Assembly (NCBI RefSeq): GCF_003693265.1
Contig: NZ_RDRE01000012.1
Coordinates: forward strand, 1 to 63,340
DNA: 63,340 nucleotides
Direction: 5' to 3'
Origin: Corynebacterium gottingense
GTDB lineage: Bacteria; Actinomycetota; Actinomycetes; Mycobacteriales; Mycobacteriaceae
Shown here: positions 1 to 8,355 of the stretch, piece by piece
How positions within the stretch are numbered: position 1 is the stretch's first letter
How the letters are laid out: every line of letters starts with the position of its first letter
Notes under the pieces: generated by a model
Database searches by the model: none
Told to the model about the DNA's origin: nothing
What the model saw: only the letters and a program-made list of their open reading frames with translations
Made by a program: the position numbers and the translations under genes

Positions 1-127
1 CTTGCTCAAATAGTGCAACCAACTGCTCGCGCTGATGCTCACTCAGCGAACTTCGAGCTCTCAATGAAAACTACTCCCCACTAGTCGGTAACTGATTTTC
101 TCAGTCCAACTAATGGGGAGCAGTTCA
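1..127 (-). mobile_element. Left end of an IS3-family (IS150-like) insertion sequence, cut by the window edge
   Basis: Read on the minus strand, the element would begin TGAACTGCTCCCCATTAGTT at 127. TGnACTG-CCCC-AGTTGGAC-type ends are typical of IS150-group IS3 elements. An imperfect inverted repeat (71-85 against 109-123, 13 of 15 matching) lies just inside this end. From about 65 leftward an open frame with a TTG start encodes LRARSSLSEHQREQLVALFE, which resembles the N-terminal helix-turn-helix of corynebacterial IS3 OrfA proteins. The rest of the transposase lies outside the window. The element ends 35 bp downstream of the cspA stop codon. The family assignment rests on pattern memory, not a search. 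Confidence 0.6.
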
Positions 128-162
128 GGTCACCGGCAGCGGGGGCTCTTTGGAATGCGGGC

Positions 163-366
163 TTACAGCGCGCGCACCTGCTGGGCCTGCGGGCCCTTGG
201 CGCCCTCGCCCACCTCGAACTCGACCTGCTGGTTCTCCTCCAGGGTGCGGAAGCCGGAGCCCTGGATCTCGGAGTAGTGCACGAAGACGTCGGAGGAGCC
301 GTCGTCCGGTGCGATGAAGCCGAAGCCCTTTTCTGCGTTGAACCACTTAACAGTTCCGGTAGCCAT
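163..366 (-). CDS. cspA: Cold shock protein CspA
   Basis: This 67-residue single-domain cold-shock protein binds single-stranded nucleic acid and acts as an RNA chaperone in the cytoplasm. [18 protein letters not shown] at the N terminus contains the RNP1 motif (KGFGFI), and DVFVHYSEI supplies RNP2. The length is the family norm. The frame stays open further upstream, but the ATG at 366 gives the canonical MxxGTVKWFN start and follows the purine-rich stretch GAAAGG. The 5' region up to the divergent helicase is long (about 190 bp), as is common for csp genes with a regulated untranslated leader. The IS end begins soon after the stop codon, so any original terminator may be displaced. Confidence 0.97.
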   Translation of the reverse strand: MATGTVKWFNAEKGFGFIAPDDGSSDVFVHYSEIQGSGFRTLEENQQVEFEVGEGAKGPQAQQVRAL

Positions 367-556
367 GGTGAAACCTTTCACGTAAAACTTGAGTGAGATA
401 TGTTTGGTCGTCCACCAGGACCATCTCGGGGTTCCTGGCGCCCGCGTCAACGATCCTCGCGAGCACCTTTGGAGGGCGCACACAAAATCTGTGACCGTGC
501 TCTAGTGTGCCACGAATCGCATACTTTGGCATAGCGAGTGGCATACTTCATATGGA
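367..556. promoter_or_regulatory. Divergent promoter region between cspA and the DUF1998 helicase
   Basis: For the plus-strand helicase, TGGCATACT (538-547) resembles an extended -10 ending 9 nt before the ATG at 557, so the gene may be nearly leaderless. The octamer GCATACTT occurs twice (520-527 and 541-548). On the cspA side the leader could exceed 130 nt. A weak CRP/GlxR-like half-site pair (TGTG-N8-CGCA, 506-521) is present, but I would not rely on it. Confidence 0.45.
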
Positions 557-2944
557 ATGACTCATACCCCCGCACCCCCACCGTCGCTCGGCGCAGAACT
601 CATCGAGCTCCTGCGCCGCCGTTTCGGCAGCTCCACCATCACGCACGTGGAGGACGTCCCCGCTTCGCCCGCGCAGTTCGCTCCGTGGCCAGCGTGGGTG
701 CTCCCCGAGCTGAAGCAAGTGCTTATCGACGCCTCCGTCACCGCTCCCTACACCCACCAGGCCCAGTGCGCGCAGTCGGTGCGCGACGGCAACGACACCG
801 TCATCGCCACGGGCACCTCCTCCGGAAAGTCGCTCGGTTACCAGCTGCCCATCCTCACCGCGCTTGCCGAGGACCCCAAGGCGTGCGCCCTCTACCTCAC
901 CCCCACCAAGGCACTGGGCTCGGACCAGCTCCAGGCGACGCTGCGGATGACGTCGCAGATTCCCCAGCTCTCCGGCGTCCATCCCGCCCCGTACGACGGC
1001 GACACCCCCACCGAGGCCCGTGCCGGAATCCGCGAGGCGTCCCGCTTCGTCTTCTCCAACCCCGACATGCTGCACGCGGGGCTCCTCGGCGCGCACCCCC
1101 GGTGGGCGCGCTTCCTGCGCCAGCTCCGCTTCGTGGTGGTGGACGAGTGCCACACCTACCGCGGCGTCTTCGGCGCCAACGTGTCCCTCGTCCTGCGCCG
1201 CTTGTTACGCATCGCCGCCGCGTACGGGTCGCACCCGGTCGTGGTGTTCGCCTCCGCAACCGCCGCGGACCCGGCAGGGCAGGCGTCTCGGCTCTGCGGC
1301 CGCAGCGTCACCGCCATCACCGAGGACACCGCGCCGACCGGGTCCCGCACGATCGCGCTGTGGGAGCCCGGCTTCATCGAGGGCGCGGAAGGCGAAAACG
1401 GTGCGCCCGTGCGCTACGCCGCCTCCACCGAAGCAGCGACCATCATGTCGACGCTGATGCAGGAAGGTGCGCGCACGCTTACCTTCGTGCGCTCGCGCCG
1501 CGCTGCGGAGACGGTCGCGCTGCGTGCGCAGGAGGACCTGGTCGTGGCGGGCCGCGCCGACATGGCGGGCCGGGTGGCGTCCTACCGCGCTGGCTACCTG
1601 GCGGAGGATCGTCGCAAGCTGGAGCGTGCGCTGGACGAGGGCGACCTCCTCGGCCTCGCCACCACGAACGCGCTTGAGCTGGGCATTGACGTCGGGGGCC
1701 TCGACGCGGTGGTCATGGCCGGTTTCCCGGGCACGGTCGCCTCGTTCCGCCAGCAGGCGGGGCGCGCCGGCCGCCGCGGCCAGGCTTCCGTGGTGGTCAT
1801 GGTCGCCCGCGACGAGCCGATGGACACCTACCTGGTCCACCATCCGGACGCGCTGCTGGGCCGCCCGGTGGAGTCTTCGGTGTTCAACCCGCAGAACCCG
1901 TACATCCTGCGCGGACACGTCTATTGCGCCGCCGTCGAACGGCCGCTTTCGCACGCGGACGTGGACGCGTTTGGCGCGCACGACGTCGTCGAGGAGCTCG
2001 AGCGGGAGGGCTATTTACGACGCCGCCCCCGCGGCTGGTTCGCCACCCCGCAACTGGAGGGTGAGCTCACCCCGGAGACCGCACACTCCGTCGTATCCCT
2101 GCGCGGCGGCACCGGGGAGGAGGTCCTCATCGTGGACGCGACGGACGGCCGGCTACTGGGCACCGTGGACGCCGCGCGGGCCGCCACGCAGGTCCACGAC
2201 GGCGCCGTCTACCTGCACCAGGGCGAGTCCTTCGTGGTCCAGAAGCTGGACCTTGACGGCTACGTGGCGCTGGTGGCACCCGAGACGCCCGACTACTCCA
2301 CGCAGGCGCGTTCCACCACGGACATCGCGATCCTGGGCGACGCCTCCGCGCGCGTCCACCCCTCCCCGGGCCTGTGGGTAGCCAACGTCGACGTCGAGGT
2401 CACCGACCGGGTCACCGGTTACGTCGTGCGGCTTGCCGACGGCACCGTGTCCGAGCACATCCCGCTCGACCTCCCCGAGCAGACGCTGATCACCCGGGCG
2501 GTGGCCTACACCATCGACCCGTTGGTCCTCGACGAGCTGGGGATCTCGGCGGGCGACGTCCCCGGCGCGCTGCACGCCGCAGAGCACGCAGCCATCGGGC
2601 TGTTGCCGCTGCTGGCCACCTGCGACAGGTGGGACATCGGCGGCGTGTCCACGGCGCTGCACCCGGACACCATGCTGCCCACGGTGTTTGTCTACGACGG
2701 CCACCCGGGCGGCGCGGGCTTCGCCGACGAGGGCTTCGCCCGCTTCCACGAGTGGATCACCGCGACGTTCGAGGCGGTGCGCGCCTGCCCCTGCGAGTCC
2801 GGGTGCCCGTCCTGCGTGCAGTCCCCGAAGTGCGGCAACGGGAACCAGCCGCTGAACAAGCACGCTGCGCTGAAGCTGCTGGGCGCGCTGGTCACCATGA
2901 CCGCCGGGGACGTTCCTCCTCAGCCGGGCCAGCCCGGGCAGTAG
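557..2944 (+). CDS. DEAD/DEAH-box helicase with C-terminal DUF1998 zinc-binding domain (MrfA/Hrq1-like)
   Basis: This 795-residue superfamily 2 DNA helicase belongs to the MrfA/Hrq1 group, implicated in repair of mitomycin-type lesions. Walker A reads ATGTSSGKS (about residues 84-92) and the DEAH-type motif reads VVDECH (about 193-198). Helicase motif VI appears as RQQAGRAGRRG. The C terminus carries the DUF1998 cysteine cluster CPCESGCPSC...C (about 745-765), a likely Zn site. The gene runs convergently into the Tad cluster and overlaps the last TadE-like gene by about 53 bp. The same helicase/secretion neighbourhood is known in mycobacteria and other actinobacteria. One copy of the window-wide 13-mer repeat lies at 721-733. 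Confidence 0.93.
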   Translation: MTHTPAPPPSLGAELIELLRRRFGSSTITHVEDVPASPAQFAPWPAWVLPELKQVLIDASVTAPYTHQAQCAQSVRDGNDTVIATGTSSGKSLGYQLPILTALAEDPKACALYLTPTKALGSDQLQATLRMTSQIPQLSGVHPAPYDGDTPTEARAGIREASRFVFSNPDMLHAGLLGAHPRWARFLRQLRFVVVDECHTYRGVFGANVSLVLRRLLRIAAAYGSHPVVVFASATAADPAGQASRLCGRSVTAITEDTAPTGSRTIALWEPGFIEGAEGENGAPVRYAASTEAATIMSTLMQEGARTLTFVRSRRAAETVALRAQEDLVVAGRADMAGRVASYRAGYLAEDRRKLERALDEGDLLGLATTNALELGIDVGGLDAVVMAGFPGTVASFRQQAGRAGRRGQASVVVMVARDEPMDTYLVHHPDALLGRPVESSVFNPQNPYILRGHVYCAAVERPLSHADVDAFGAHDVVEELEREGYLRRRPRGWFATPQLEGELTPETAHSVVSLRGGTGEEVLIVDATDGRLLGTVDAARAATQVHDGAVYLHQGESFVVQKLDLDGYVALVAPETPDYSTQARSTTDIAILGDASARVHPSPGLWVANVDVEVTDRVTGYVVRLADGTVSEHIPLDLPEQTLITRAVAYTIDPLVLDELGISAGDVPGALHAAEHAAIGLLPLLATCDRWDIGGVSTALHPDTMLPTVFVYDGHPGGAGFADEGFARFHEWITATFEAVRACPCESGCPSCVQSPKCGNGNQPLNKHAALKLLGALVTMTAGDVPPQPGQPGQ
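721..733 (+). repeat. 13-mer repeat GCTTATCGACGCC, copy 1
   Basis: Exact copy inside the helicase gene, read in frame as Leu-Ile-Asp-Ala. Confidence 0.85.
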
Positions 2945-3248
2945 CTTCCGCGCGCCCGATCCGGGCACGGACGGTGACGTCGCCGGTGTCCACCTCGCAC
3001 AACTCTGCGGCCGCAGAGTTGAGCGTCGCGGTGCGCTCGGCGGCCTCGCAGGCGGGCGCGCCCGTGTAGAGCGCCGTCGCCCCGGAAACGGCAGCGAGGT
3101 CGGCGGCGACCTGCGCGCGGTGGTGGTCCACGACGCGCGCGCCGACCGCAGCTACCGCGAGCGCCAGCGCGATCACCGCGGTGATGATGCCCGCCGAGGT
3201 GACCGTCGCCGAGCCTTCCTCGCTGCGAAGCCTCCGGAGCCAGCCCAT
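2892..3248 (-). CDS. TadE-like protein of the helicase/secretion neighbourhood (Rv3654c-like)
   Basis: This 118-residue protein has one N-terminal membrane segment (about residues 18-40) preceded by EEGSATV, the short Gly/Glu signature of TadE-like pseudopilins. Its length, order and position next to the DUF1998 helicase match Rv3654c-type proteins. Its last 53 bp overlap the 3' end of the convergent helicase gene. The 1-nt overlap with the upstream TadE gene implies co-translation. A minor pseudopilin or assembly role is inferred. Confidence 0.75.
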   Translation of the reverse strand: MGWLRRLRSEEGSATVTSAGIITAVIALALAVAAVGARVVDHHRAQVAADLAAVSGATALYTGAPACEAAERTATLNSAAAELCEVDTGDVTVRARIGRAEATARAGPAEEERPRRSW

Positions 3249-3532
3249 CAGCGTTCCCCCGCGGTGTGCTCGACGGGGAACAGCGCGGTTGCCTGCATCT
3301 GCCCCACCGCCGCCGGGACCCGCGCAGTCACCGTCACGACCCCGCCGGACTCGGCGACATCGACGCTGCCGCGCGGCGGGGCGAACTCCACCCCGATTGC
3401 GTGGGCGCGCGCCGCCGCGCCGGCCGTATCCACCGCCGTGATGTAGGCGGCGATGGTGGCGATGCCGGCAACGATGGCAGCCGCGACGGTGACGAGTGCG
3501 GACAGCGAGAGCGCTGTCTCGATCGTGGTCAT
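3248..3532 (-). CDS. TadE-family pilus assembly protein (Rv3655c-like)
   Basis: This 94-residue protein begins MTTIETALSLSALV and continues as a single hydrophobic helix (about residues 8-32), followed by a beta-rich periplasmic part (VDVAESGGVVTVTARV). A Glu at position 5 ahead of a hydrophobic stretch is the type IV pilin/TadE processing layout. It overlaps its neighbours by single bases on both sides, so it belongs to the tad operon. It is likely a minor pilin that initiates or stabilises the Flp filament. Confidence 0.8.
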   Translation of the reverse strand: MTTIETALSLSALVTVAAAIVAGIATIAAYITAVDTAGAAARAHAIGVEFAPPRGSVDVAESGGVVTVTARVPAAVGQMQATALFPVEHTAGER

Positions 3533-3765
3533 TAGCCCGGGGTGTTCGTGAGTGCGTCGGTAATCACGCCCTCAATTGCAGAGGTCACTCCGTCGCCGTT
3601 TACCACGAGGTAGAGCACTCCGGCGAGCGCGGCCGCCGCGAGCGACCCAAACGCATATTCGATGGTTGACATCCCCCGGTCGTCCTGCATCTTTGCAGCG
3701 AGTTGCCCAGCGTAACCGCGTATCTTCTGGACGCCCATGACGGTAGCAGTGTTGATCGTATTCAT
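3532..3765 (-). CDS. Flp-like type IVb pilin (DUF4244, Rv3656c-like)
   Basis: This 77-residue pilin candidate contains DDRGMSTIEYAFGSLAAA at about residues 28-45. G followed by MSTIEY matches the class IVb prepilin cleavage site (Gly at -1, Glu at +5, Tyr at +6). The hydrophobic helix that packs the filament core follows. No TadV/CpaA prepilin peptidase is encoded in the window, so processing would need an enzyme encoded elsewhere. It lies downstream of tadA-tadB-tadC, separated from tadC by about 56 bp that may hold its own ribosome-binding site. Confidence 0.85.
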   Translation of the reverse strand: MNTINTATVMGVQKIRGYAGQLAAKMQDDRGMSTIEYAFGSLAAAALAGVLYLVVNGDGVTSAIEGVITDALTNTPG

Positions 3766-3821
3766 AGTAATTGTGTTCCCTTCATTGGTTGAGAATGATT
3801 GTTGATTTTCGGAGTGGACAG

Positions 3822-4412
3822 TTAGTGCAAGATCGCCGCCCCCAAGCTGAGCACCGCCGGTGCAAGCCCGAGGACGAAGAACGCCGGGAGGAAGCAGGCG
3901 GTAAGCGGGATCGCGATGAGGACGCCCGCCCGTTCCGCTTTGGCGCTCGCCTCGTCGGCAGCTTCAGCACGAAGCTTGGTGACGATGCGCTCGCAGCCCG
4001 CCACGATGGCGGACCCCGAGGAGTTGGAGAGGGCAACAAGCCCGGCGAGCTCCGCGCCACCTGGGACGCTATGGAGCTCTGACCAGGCGCGCTCGGGGCT
4101 CACCCCGAGCGCCGTCAGCGCAGAGACGGTATGCCAAGGACTCGCGCGCGCATTGCCTCTGCCGGTGTCGCCGTAAGTTTCAGCTACAGCGGCGGCGGCG
4201 TCGGCGAGCGGGAGTCCGGCCTCGCAGCATGCCGCGAAGAGCGTGATGTCGGCTGCGCTGCGGTGGGCGTCGATACCCGGCGCTTCCCCGCGGGGACCAT
4301 CCCGCGGGGTCTTCGAACCCGCGCTGGGAGTAACGCGCAGCCGCTGCGCGGGCTGGACCCGAGGCAGGGCGAGCGCGGCCGCGAGGAACAGTGATGCGAG
4401 AAGCAGGATCAT
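3822..4412 (-). CDS. tadC: TadC-like type II/IV secretion inner-membrane platform protein
   Basis: This 196-residue membrane protein has an N-terminal transmembrane helix (residues 1-18). A T2SF-like cytoplasmic segment follows (about 50-150, with AACCEAGLPLADA and SNSSGSAIV), then C-terminal hydrophobic helices (about 162-196). The start MILLLASLFLAAALALPR at 4412 overlaps the tadB stop in an ATGA-type junction. The frame stays open far upstream, but that part is only antisense shadow of tadB and tadA. With TadB it should form the platform that couples the TadA motor to pilin assembly. Confidence 0.82.
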   Translation of the reverse strand: MILLLASLFLAAALALPRVQPAQRLRVTPSAGSKTPRDGPRGEAPGIDAHRSAADITLFAACCEAGLPLADAAAAVAETYGDTGRGNARASPWHTVSALTALGVSPERAWSELHSVPGGAELAGLVALSNSSGSAIVAGCERIVTKLRAEAADEASAKAERAGVLIAIPLTACFLPAFFVLGLAPAVLSLGAAILH

Positions 4413-5200
4413 TGCGCCGCCCTTTCTATAATCACCCGGGACACGACGGTGCCCGCGCACACCAGGGCGGTACCGACGACGAGGAGCACCCCGCCTATGC
4501 CGCCGGAGGTCAGCAGCCCGACGGGGTTCGCCCCCATCGCGGCGCCCATGAGCATCCCGGCGAGCGGCAACGCGGCGAGCACCATAGCCGTGGTGCGCGG
4601 CCCGGCCAGCGCCGCGGTTGTCGCGGCTCGGTGCTGCTCGGCGTGGTCGAGCTCGTCGCGCGCGGCGCGCAGAAGCTGGGCGACGGGGATCCCGCGCCCG
4701 GTTGCAAGCCGCCACAGCGTGACCATGCGTGCCAGCTCCGGCTGCGCCGTAGGTACCTCGATCTGCGCTGCGGAGTGCCCGAGCCGAATATGGTGGGCCA
4801 GCCGGTGGATGTCGCGCGCGAGTGGGGCCGGCGCGTTGTCGGGCAGGCGCTCGGCGGCAGTCACGCAGGCGCGCGGCAGCGGGGCTCCAGCGTCCAGGTT
4901 GGCCACCACGTGGCCGAGAAAGTCGGCGGTCACGGCCGCGCCTTTGGCGCGTTGCTGCTGCTCCCGGCGCCGGACGATGAGGTCGACGACGGTCGCCCCG
5001 ACCATGACTGCCGCGAGGACCACGCTGACCCGTTTGGCGGCGACCAGGCCGAGCGCGAGCACGATGCCGGCGATGAAGAGTGTGTGGTGGAGGCGTGGCG
5101 TCGAGAAGCGTTGCACGTTGCGCGTGAGTGCGCCGAGGCGGGCAGAGGGAGCGGGGGCGGTGAGCGCAGTGGCCGCGGCGGCGATGAGCAATGGGTTCAT
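4409..5200 (-). CDS. tadB: TadB-like type II secretion F-family platform protein
   Basis: This 263-residue protein starts MNPLLIAAAATALTAP at 5200, where an ATGA overlap with tadA favours it over a start 16 codons upstream. It has N-terminal membrane helices (about residues 1-70), a cytoplasmic T2SF domain (about 80-215, with LDAGAPLPRACVTAAE and TGRGIPVAQLLRAARDEL), and two C-terminal membrane helices. It is the partner of TadC in the pilus inner-membrane platform. Confidence 0.87.
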   Translation of the reverse strand: MNPLLIAAAATALTAPAPSARLGALTRNVQRFSTPRLHHTLFIAGIVLALGLVAAKRVSVVLAAVMVGATVVDLIVRRREQQQRAKGAAVTADFLGHVVANLDAGAPLPRACVTAAERLPDNAPAPLARDIHRLAHHIRLGHSAAQIEVPTAQPELARMVTLWRLATGRGIPVAQLLRAARDELDHAEQHRAATTAALAGPRTTAMVLAALPLAGMLMGAAMGANPVGLLTSGGIGGVLLVVGTALVCAGTVVSRVIIERAAQ

Positions 5201-6324
5201 GATGCCAGCTCCTTGTAGCCCGCGGCGGGACCGCGCTCGCTGTCCCACACCACGCGTGCGGTGACCGGCTGGCCTTCCAGCACGCCGATCTGGTGCACGT
5301 AGCGGGTGCCATCGGTGCCGCGGCGGACCACCACCACGGCGTCCACGGCTGCGGCGAGCTGTGAGTGCAGCCCGGCGCGGTCCAGACCGCCGAGGGCCGC
5401 GAGCGCCTCCAGCCGGGCGGGGACCTCGTGGATGGAATTGGCGTGGAGGGTGCCCGCACCGCCGTCGTGGCCCGTGTTGAGCGCGGCGAGGAGATCGACG
5501 ACCTCGGCACCGCGGATCTCGCCAACCACGATGCGGTCCGGCCGCATGCGCAGGGCCTGGCGGACCAGGTCCGCGATGGTGATCGCACCGGCGCCCTCGG
5601 CGTTGGCGGCACGCGTGGTCAGGTTAAGCACGTGCGGGTGGTGCGGGGTCAGCTCAAGCGTGTCCTCGATGGCGATGATGCGCTCGGTGGGGGCGGCCTC
5701 TGCAAGCAGGGCAGACAGGAGCGTCGTTTTGCCGGAGCCGGTGCCGCCCACCACCAGGATCGCCTTACGCTGCACTACCAGCGCGCGCAGCAGGTCGGCG
5801 CGCTCCTGATCAAGGGAGCCGCCCGCCACCAGGTCCGCGAGCGAGGCGGTGGCGGTGCGCAGCACGCGCAGCGACAAGCAGGTGCCCACCTGGGCCGTTG
5901 GGGCGAGGATCGCGTGGAAGCGCAAGAGCGTGCCGTCGTCGCGGGTGAGGTGCCCGTCGCAGTATGGCTGTGCGTCGTCGAGCCTGCGCCCGCAGCTCAG
6001 CGCGAGGCGCGTGGCCAGGGCGCGCACGTCCGCCTCCGAGTCGAAGGTGGTCTCCGCCAGCTCGAGGCCGCGGCCGCGGTCGATGTAGACCTCGGACGGG
6101 CCGTTGACGCAAATGTCCGTCACATCGCCGGCCGCCAGCAGCGGTTCGAGCGGGCCGGCGCCGGTGGTGTCGTCGCGGAGCTTGCGCATGAGCGCGAGCA
6201 CGTCGAGGTCGCTAATCACCACCGCCTCGTCGCGGATGATGTCCACCAACCGTGCTGGCGACGGGGGCGCAGGCTCGTCCGCAAGGCGACGCTGCACGCG
6301 CGCGAGTACGTCGTTGGCATCCAT
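5197..6324 (-). CDS. tadA: TadA/CpaF-family secretion ATPase
   Basis: This 375-residue VirB11-like ATPase powers Flp pilus assembly. It has an N-terminal docking domain, Walker A VVGGTGSGKTTLL (about residues 192-204), an Asp/Glu box (RIIAIEDTLEL) and the Walker-B-like region RMRPDRIVVGEIRGAE, followed by the His box (GHDGGAGTLHANS). The start at 6324 (MDANDVLARVQRR) overlaps the ssd stop as ATGA. A much longer frame upstream is antisense shadow of ssd. It is normal in length for an actinobacterial TadA. Confidence 0.94.
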   Translation of the reverse strand: MDANDVLARVQRRLADEPAPPSPARLVDIIRDEAVVISDLDVLALMRKLRDDTTGAGPLEPLLAAGDVTDICVNGPSEVYIDRGRGLELAETTFDSEADVRALATRLALSCGRRLDDAQPYCDGHLTRDDGTLLRFHAILAPTAQVGTCLSLRVLRTATASLADLVAGGSLDQERADLLRALVVQRKAILVVGGTGSGKTTLLSALLAEAAPTERIIAIEDTLELTPHHPHVLNLTTRAANAEGAGAITIADLVRQALRMRPDRIVVGEIRGAEVVDLLAALNTGHDGGAGTLHANSIHEVPARLEALAALGGLDRAGLHSQLAAAVDAVVVVRRGTDGTRYVHQIGVLEGQPVTARVVWDSERGPAAGYKELAS

Positions 6325-7349
6325 CACGCCACCTCCGCGAGCACCGCGTCGGCCGCCTTGCGCAGGGGCTTGGGCAGGCGCGCCGGGAGCCCAGCGCTCT
6401 CGATCGAGCGCGGCAGCCGGTGCAGCGTGGGCAGGCGGTGGCAGATCCGCGAGCGGGTCACTGCGACAACGCCGTCGTCGTCGATGCCCTGCCAGGGGGA
6501 GTCGCGGAGGACCAGCACGTGCTCCACGCCGGCGGCGTTGCACTCTAGCGCGATCGTCTGCGCCGCGCAGACGGAGCGCACCGTCGGCGTCACGACGATG
6601 ACGGCCAGGTCGCACGCCGCCGGGAGCAGGTCGATGGGAACGTCGAGGACGGTCAGGCCCTCGCCGCCCACAGCGCGGCAGAGCCTCTCCAGCTCCGCCG
6701 TGGTGACCCGGAACGGGTCCGCGACGGTGCTGCGCGCAAACGTGAGGACCGCGGTGCCGGAAGCGGTGGAGGGCAGGGCGCGGCGCACGTCGGTGCGCGC
6801 TACGGCACCATCGCCCAGCACGATCTCGCCCCAGCGCGCGCCCGGCCGCTCCTCGACGCCGAGGAGGAGGTCGAGTCCGCCGGAGAGCCGGTGTGCGTCG
6901 ATGAGCGTGGCGTTCCCGTCCACCTCAGCGAGCGCACAGGCGAGGACGGATGCGCCGACGCCGCCACCCGCGCCGAGCACGGCGACCGTGCGCCCGCCGC
7001 CGCTGTGCTGGCTCGCCTGTGCGCAACGGCCGAGCGCGACGAGGAGGTCGCCGGCCTGCGCCGGCAGGACGAAGGCGTCCGGGGACGCGGAGGCGTCGGC
7101 GAGGCTGCCGCTGACAATGAACACGTTGTCGGCTCGGGGCGGAGGGAGGTGTGGGGCCCAGGTGGCGTCGACAAGCACTGCGAACGCACGCGCCACGTAT
7201 TGCGGCAGCGCGGTGGGGTCGGCAACGTCCACGATGGCGTGGCCAGCGGCTGCGGCGAGGTGGGTGACCTCCGGGTGGAGGAGTGGGTCGTCCACCGCGA
7301 CGATGATGGGGCGGCTGGCGCGAGAATTCGGTACTTTTGCTTGCGTCAT
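6324..7349 (-). CDS. ssd: Septum site-determining protein Ssd (CpaE/TadZ-like, Rv3660c family)
   Basis: This 341-residue MinD/ParA-fold protein is the first gene of the tad operon. An N-terminal receiver-like region (about residues 14-110) precedes a nucleotide-binding fold at about 120. The P-loop reads GAGGGVGAS rather than the deviant Walker A KGGxGKT/S, so the signature lysines are absent. That is common in Ssd/TadZ proteins and suggests weak or no ATP hydrolysis. Members localise pilus machinery to poles or influence septation in mycobacteria. It is transcribed divergently from the HAD phosphatase across a region with two DnaA-box-like repeats. Confidence 0.85.
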   Translation of the reverse strand: MTQAKVPNSRASRPIIVAVDDPLLHPEVTHLAAAAGHAIVDVADPTALPQYVARAFAVLVDATWAPHLPPPRADNVFIVSGSLADASASPDAFVLPAQAGDLLVALGRCAQASQHSGGGRTVAVLGAGGGVGASVLACALAEVDGNATLIDAHRLSGGLDLLLGVEERPGARWGEIVLGDGAVARTDVRRALPSTASGTAVLTFARSTVADPFRVTTAELERLCRAVGGEGLTVLDVPIDLLPAACDLAVIVVTPTVRSVCAAQTIALECNAAGVEHVLVLRDSPWQGIDDDGVVAVTRSRICHRLPTLHRLPRSIESAGLPARLPKPLRKAADAVLAEVA

Positions 7350-7396
7350 ACCGTAAGCATTACAGGCGCAATATCAACGCGCAAGGGGTTGGATAC

Positions 7397-7455
7397 ATCT
7401 GTGGATAACCCAGGGCGCGATCGTATCCAAAACAAACAATCTGTGGATAACCCAG
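7397..7455. promoter_or_regulatory. Two 17-bp direct repeats, each with a perfect DnaA-box consensus
   Basis: ATCTGTGGATAACCCAG occurs at 7397-7413 and 7439-7455, 42 bp apart (about four helical turns). TGTGGATAA is the exact complement of the E. coli DnaA box TTATCCACA. GGATAC and GTATCC flank the first copy as an inverted pair. The repeats lie between ssd and the HAD gene and overlap the likely divergent promoters. DnaA binding is inferred. Confidence 0.6.
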
Positions 7456-7511
7456 TCCCATCCCTCACACGCGACTCAGCATTTACACGCCGGGCGCTGA
7501 GGTTAGCTCGT

Positions 7512-7517
7512 TAGAAT
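7512..7517 (+). promoter_or_regulatory. -10 hexamer TAGAAT for a leaderless HAD gene
   Basis: TAGAAT ends 7 nt before the ATG at 7525, the spacing expected when transcription begins at the start codon. It overlaps the alternative ATG at 7516, which argues against that start. Confidence 0.55.
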
Positions 7518-7524
7518 GAAGCAC

Positions 7525-8331
7525 ATGGCAACTCGCGCGCCGGTGGCGGCATTCTTCGACCTGGACAAGACGATCATCGCGACCTCGTCTGCCTACGCCT
7601 TTGGCAAAGAGTTCCTCAACAACGGCCTGATCACCCGCCAAGAGGCGCTCGACCTCTACCTGTCCAAGGCCTCCTACATGCTCGTCGGCCACTCCAGCGA
7701 GCAGATGGACGCCTCCCGCGACCAACTCGCGCAGCTGGTCAAGGGCTGGGATGTGGACGAAGTGCGGCGCATCACCACCGAAACGATGCACAACGTGGTC
7801 ACGCCTGCGATCTACCGCGAGGCGCGCGAGCTGATCGAGCAGCACCGCGCGGCGGGCCACGACGTCATCATCATCTCCGCCTCCGCGGACATCCTCGTCG
7901 AGCCGATCGCCGCCGAGCTCGGCGTGGACACCGTCGTGGCCACCGAGGTGGAGGTGGAAGACGGCAAGCTCACCGGCACAATCACCCAGTACCTCAAGGG
8001 CGAGGCCAAGGCGGCGGCCGTGGAAACATTCGCCCGCGAGCACGGCCACAAACTCGCGCACTGCTACGCCTACTCCGATTCCGCCACGGACATCCCGATG
8101 CTCGCGGCCGTGGGCAACCCCGTGGCCGTCAACCCGGACCGCGCCCTGCGCAAACACGCCATGTCCTCTGGTTGGGAGATCCGCACCTTCAAGAACCCGG
8201 AGCCGCTCATCCAGATGCCCAACGCGCGCGAGGTGGGCATCGGCGCGGGCGTCATCGCCGGAATCACGGCGCTCGCCGTCGTCGGCACGCTGGTCACCCG
8301 CGCGATCATGCGCGACGGCCGCTCCGCCTAG
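7525..8331 (+). CDS. HAD-IB family phosphatase (SerB-like, Rv3661-like) with C-terminal membrane helix
   Basis: This 268-residue HAD-superfamily hydrolase carries the nucleophile motif FFDLDKTI (about residues 10-17), motif II IISASAD (about 115) and motif III/IV YSDSATDIPML (about 185). A hydrophobic helix near the C terminus (about 237-258) suggests membrane tethering. The HAD-IB subgroup includes phosphoserine phosphatases, but the substrate here is not evident. The ATG at 7525 is preferred over 7516 because of the -10 spacing. It is divergent from ssd, as in mycobacteria. Confidence 0.87.
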   Translation: MATRAPVAAFFDLDKTIIATSSAYAFGKEFLNNGLITRQEALDLYLSKASYMLVGHSSEQMDASRDQLAQLVKGWDVDEVRRITTETMHNVVTPAIYREARELIEQHRAAGHDVIIISASADILVEPIAAELGVDTVVATEVEVEDGKLTGTITQYLKGEAKAAAVETFAREHGHKLAHCYAYSDSATDIPMLAAVGNPVAVNPDRALRKHAMSSGWEIRTFKNPEPLIQMPNAREVGIGAGVIAGITALAVVGTLVTRAIMRDGRSA

Positions 8332-8355
8332 CCCCCGCCCGAGGAGCTCGAGTAG

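Noticed and set aside
4413..5612. Upstream extension of the tadC frame to nearly 600 codons
   Set aside because: The added part is an out-of-frame reading of tadB and tadA; the true start overlaps the tadB stop at 4409-4412.
7350..7515. 6C small RNA expected between ssd and the HAD gene by analogy with mycobacteria
   Set aside because: The interval has no C-rich hairpin loops (no run of six C); only the DnaA-box repeats and promoters are seen.
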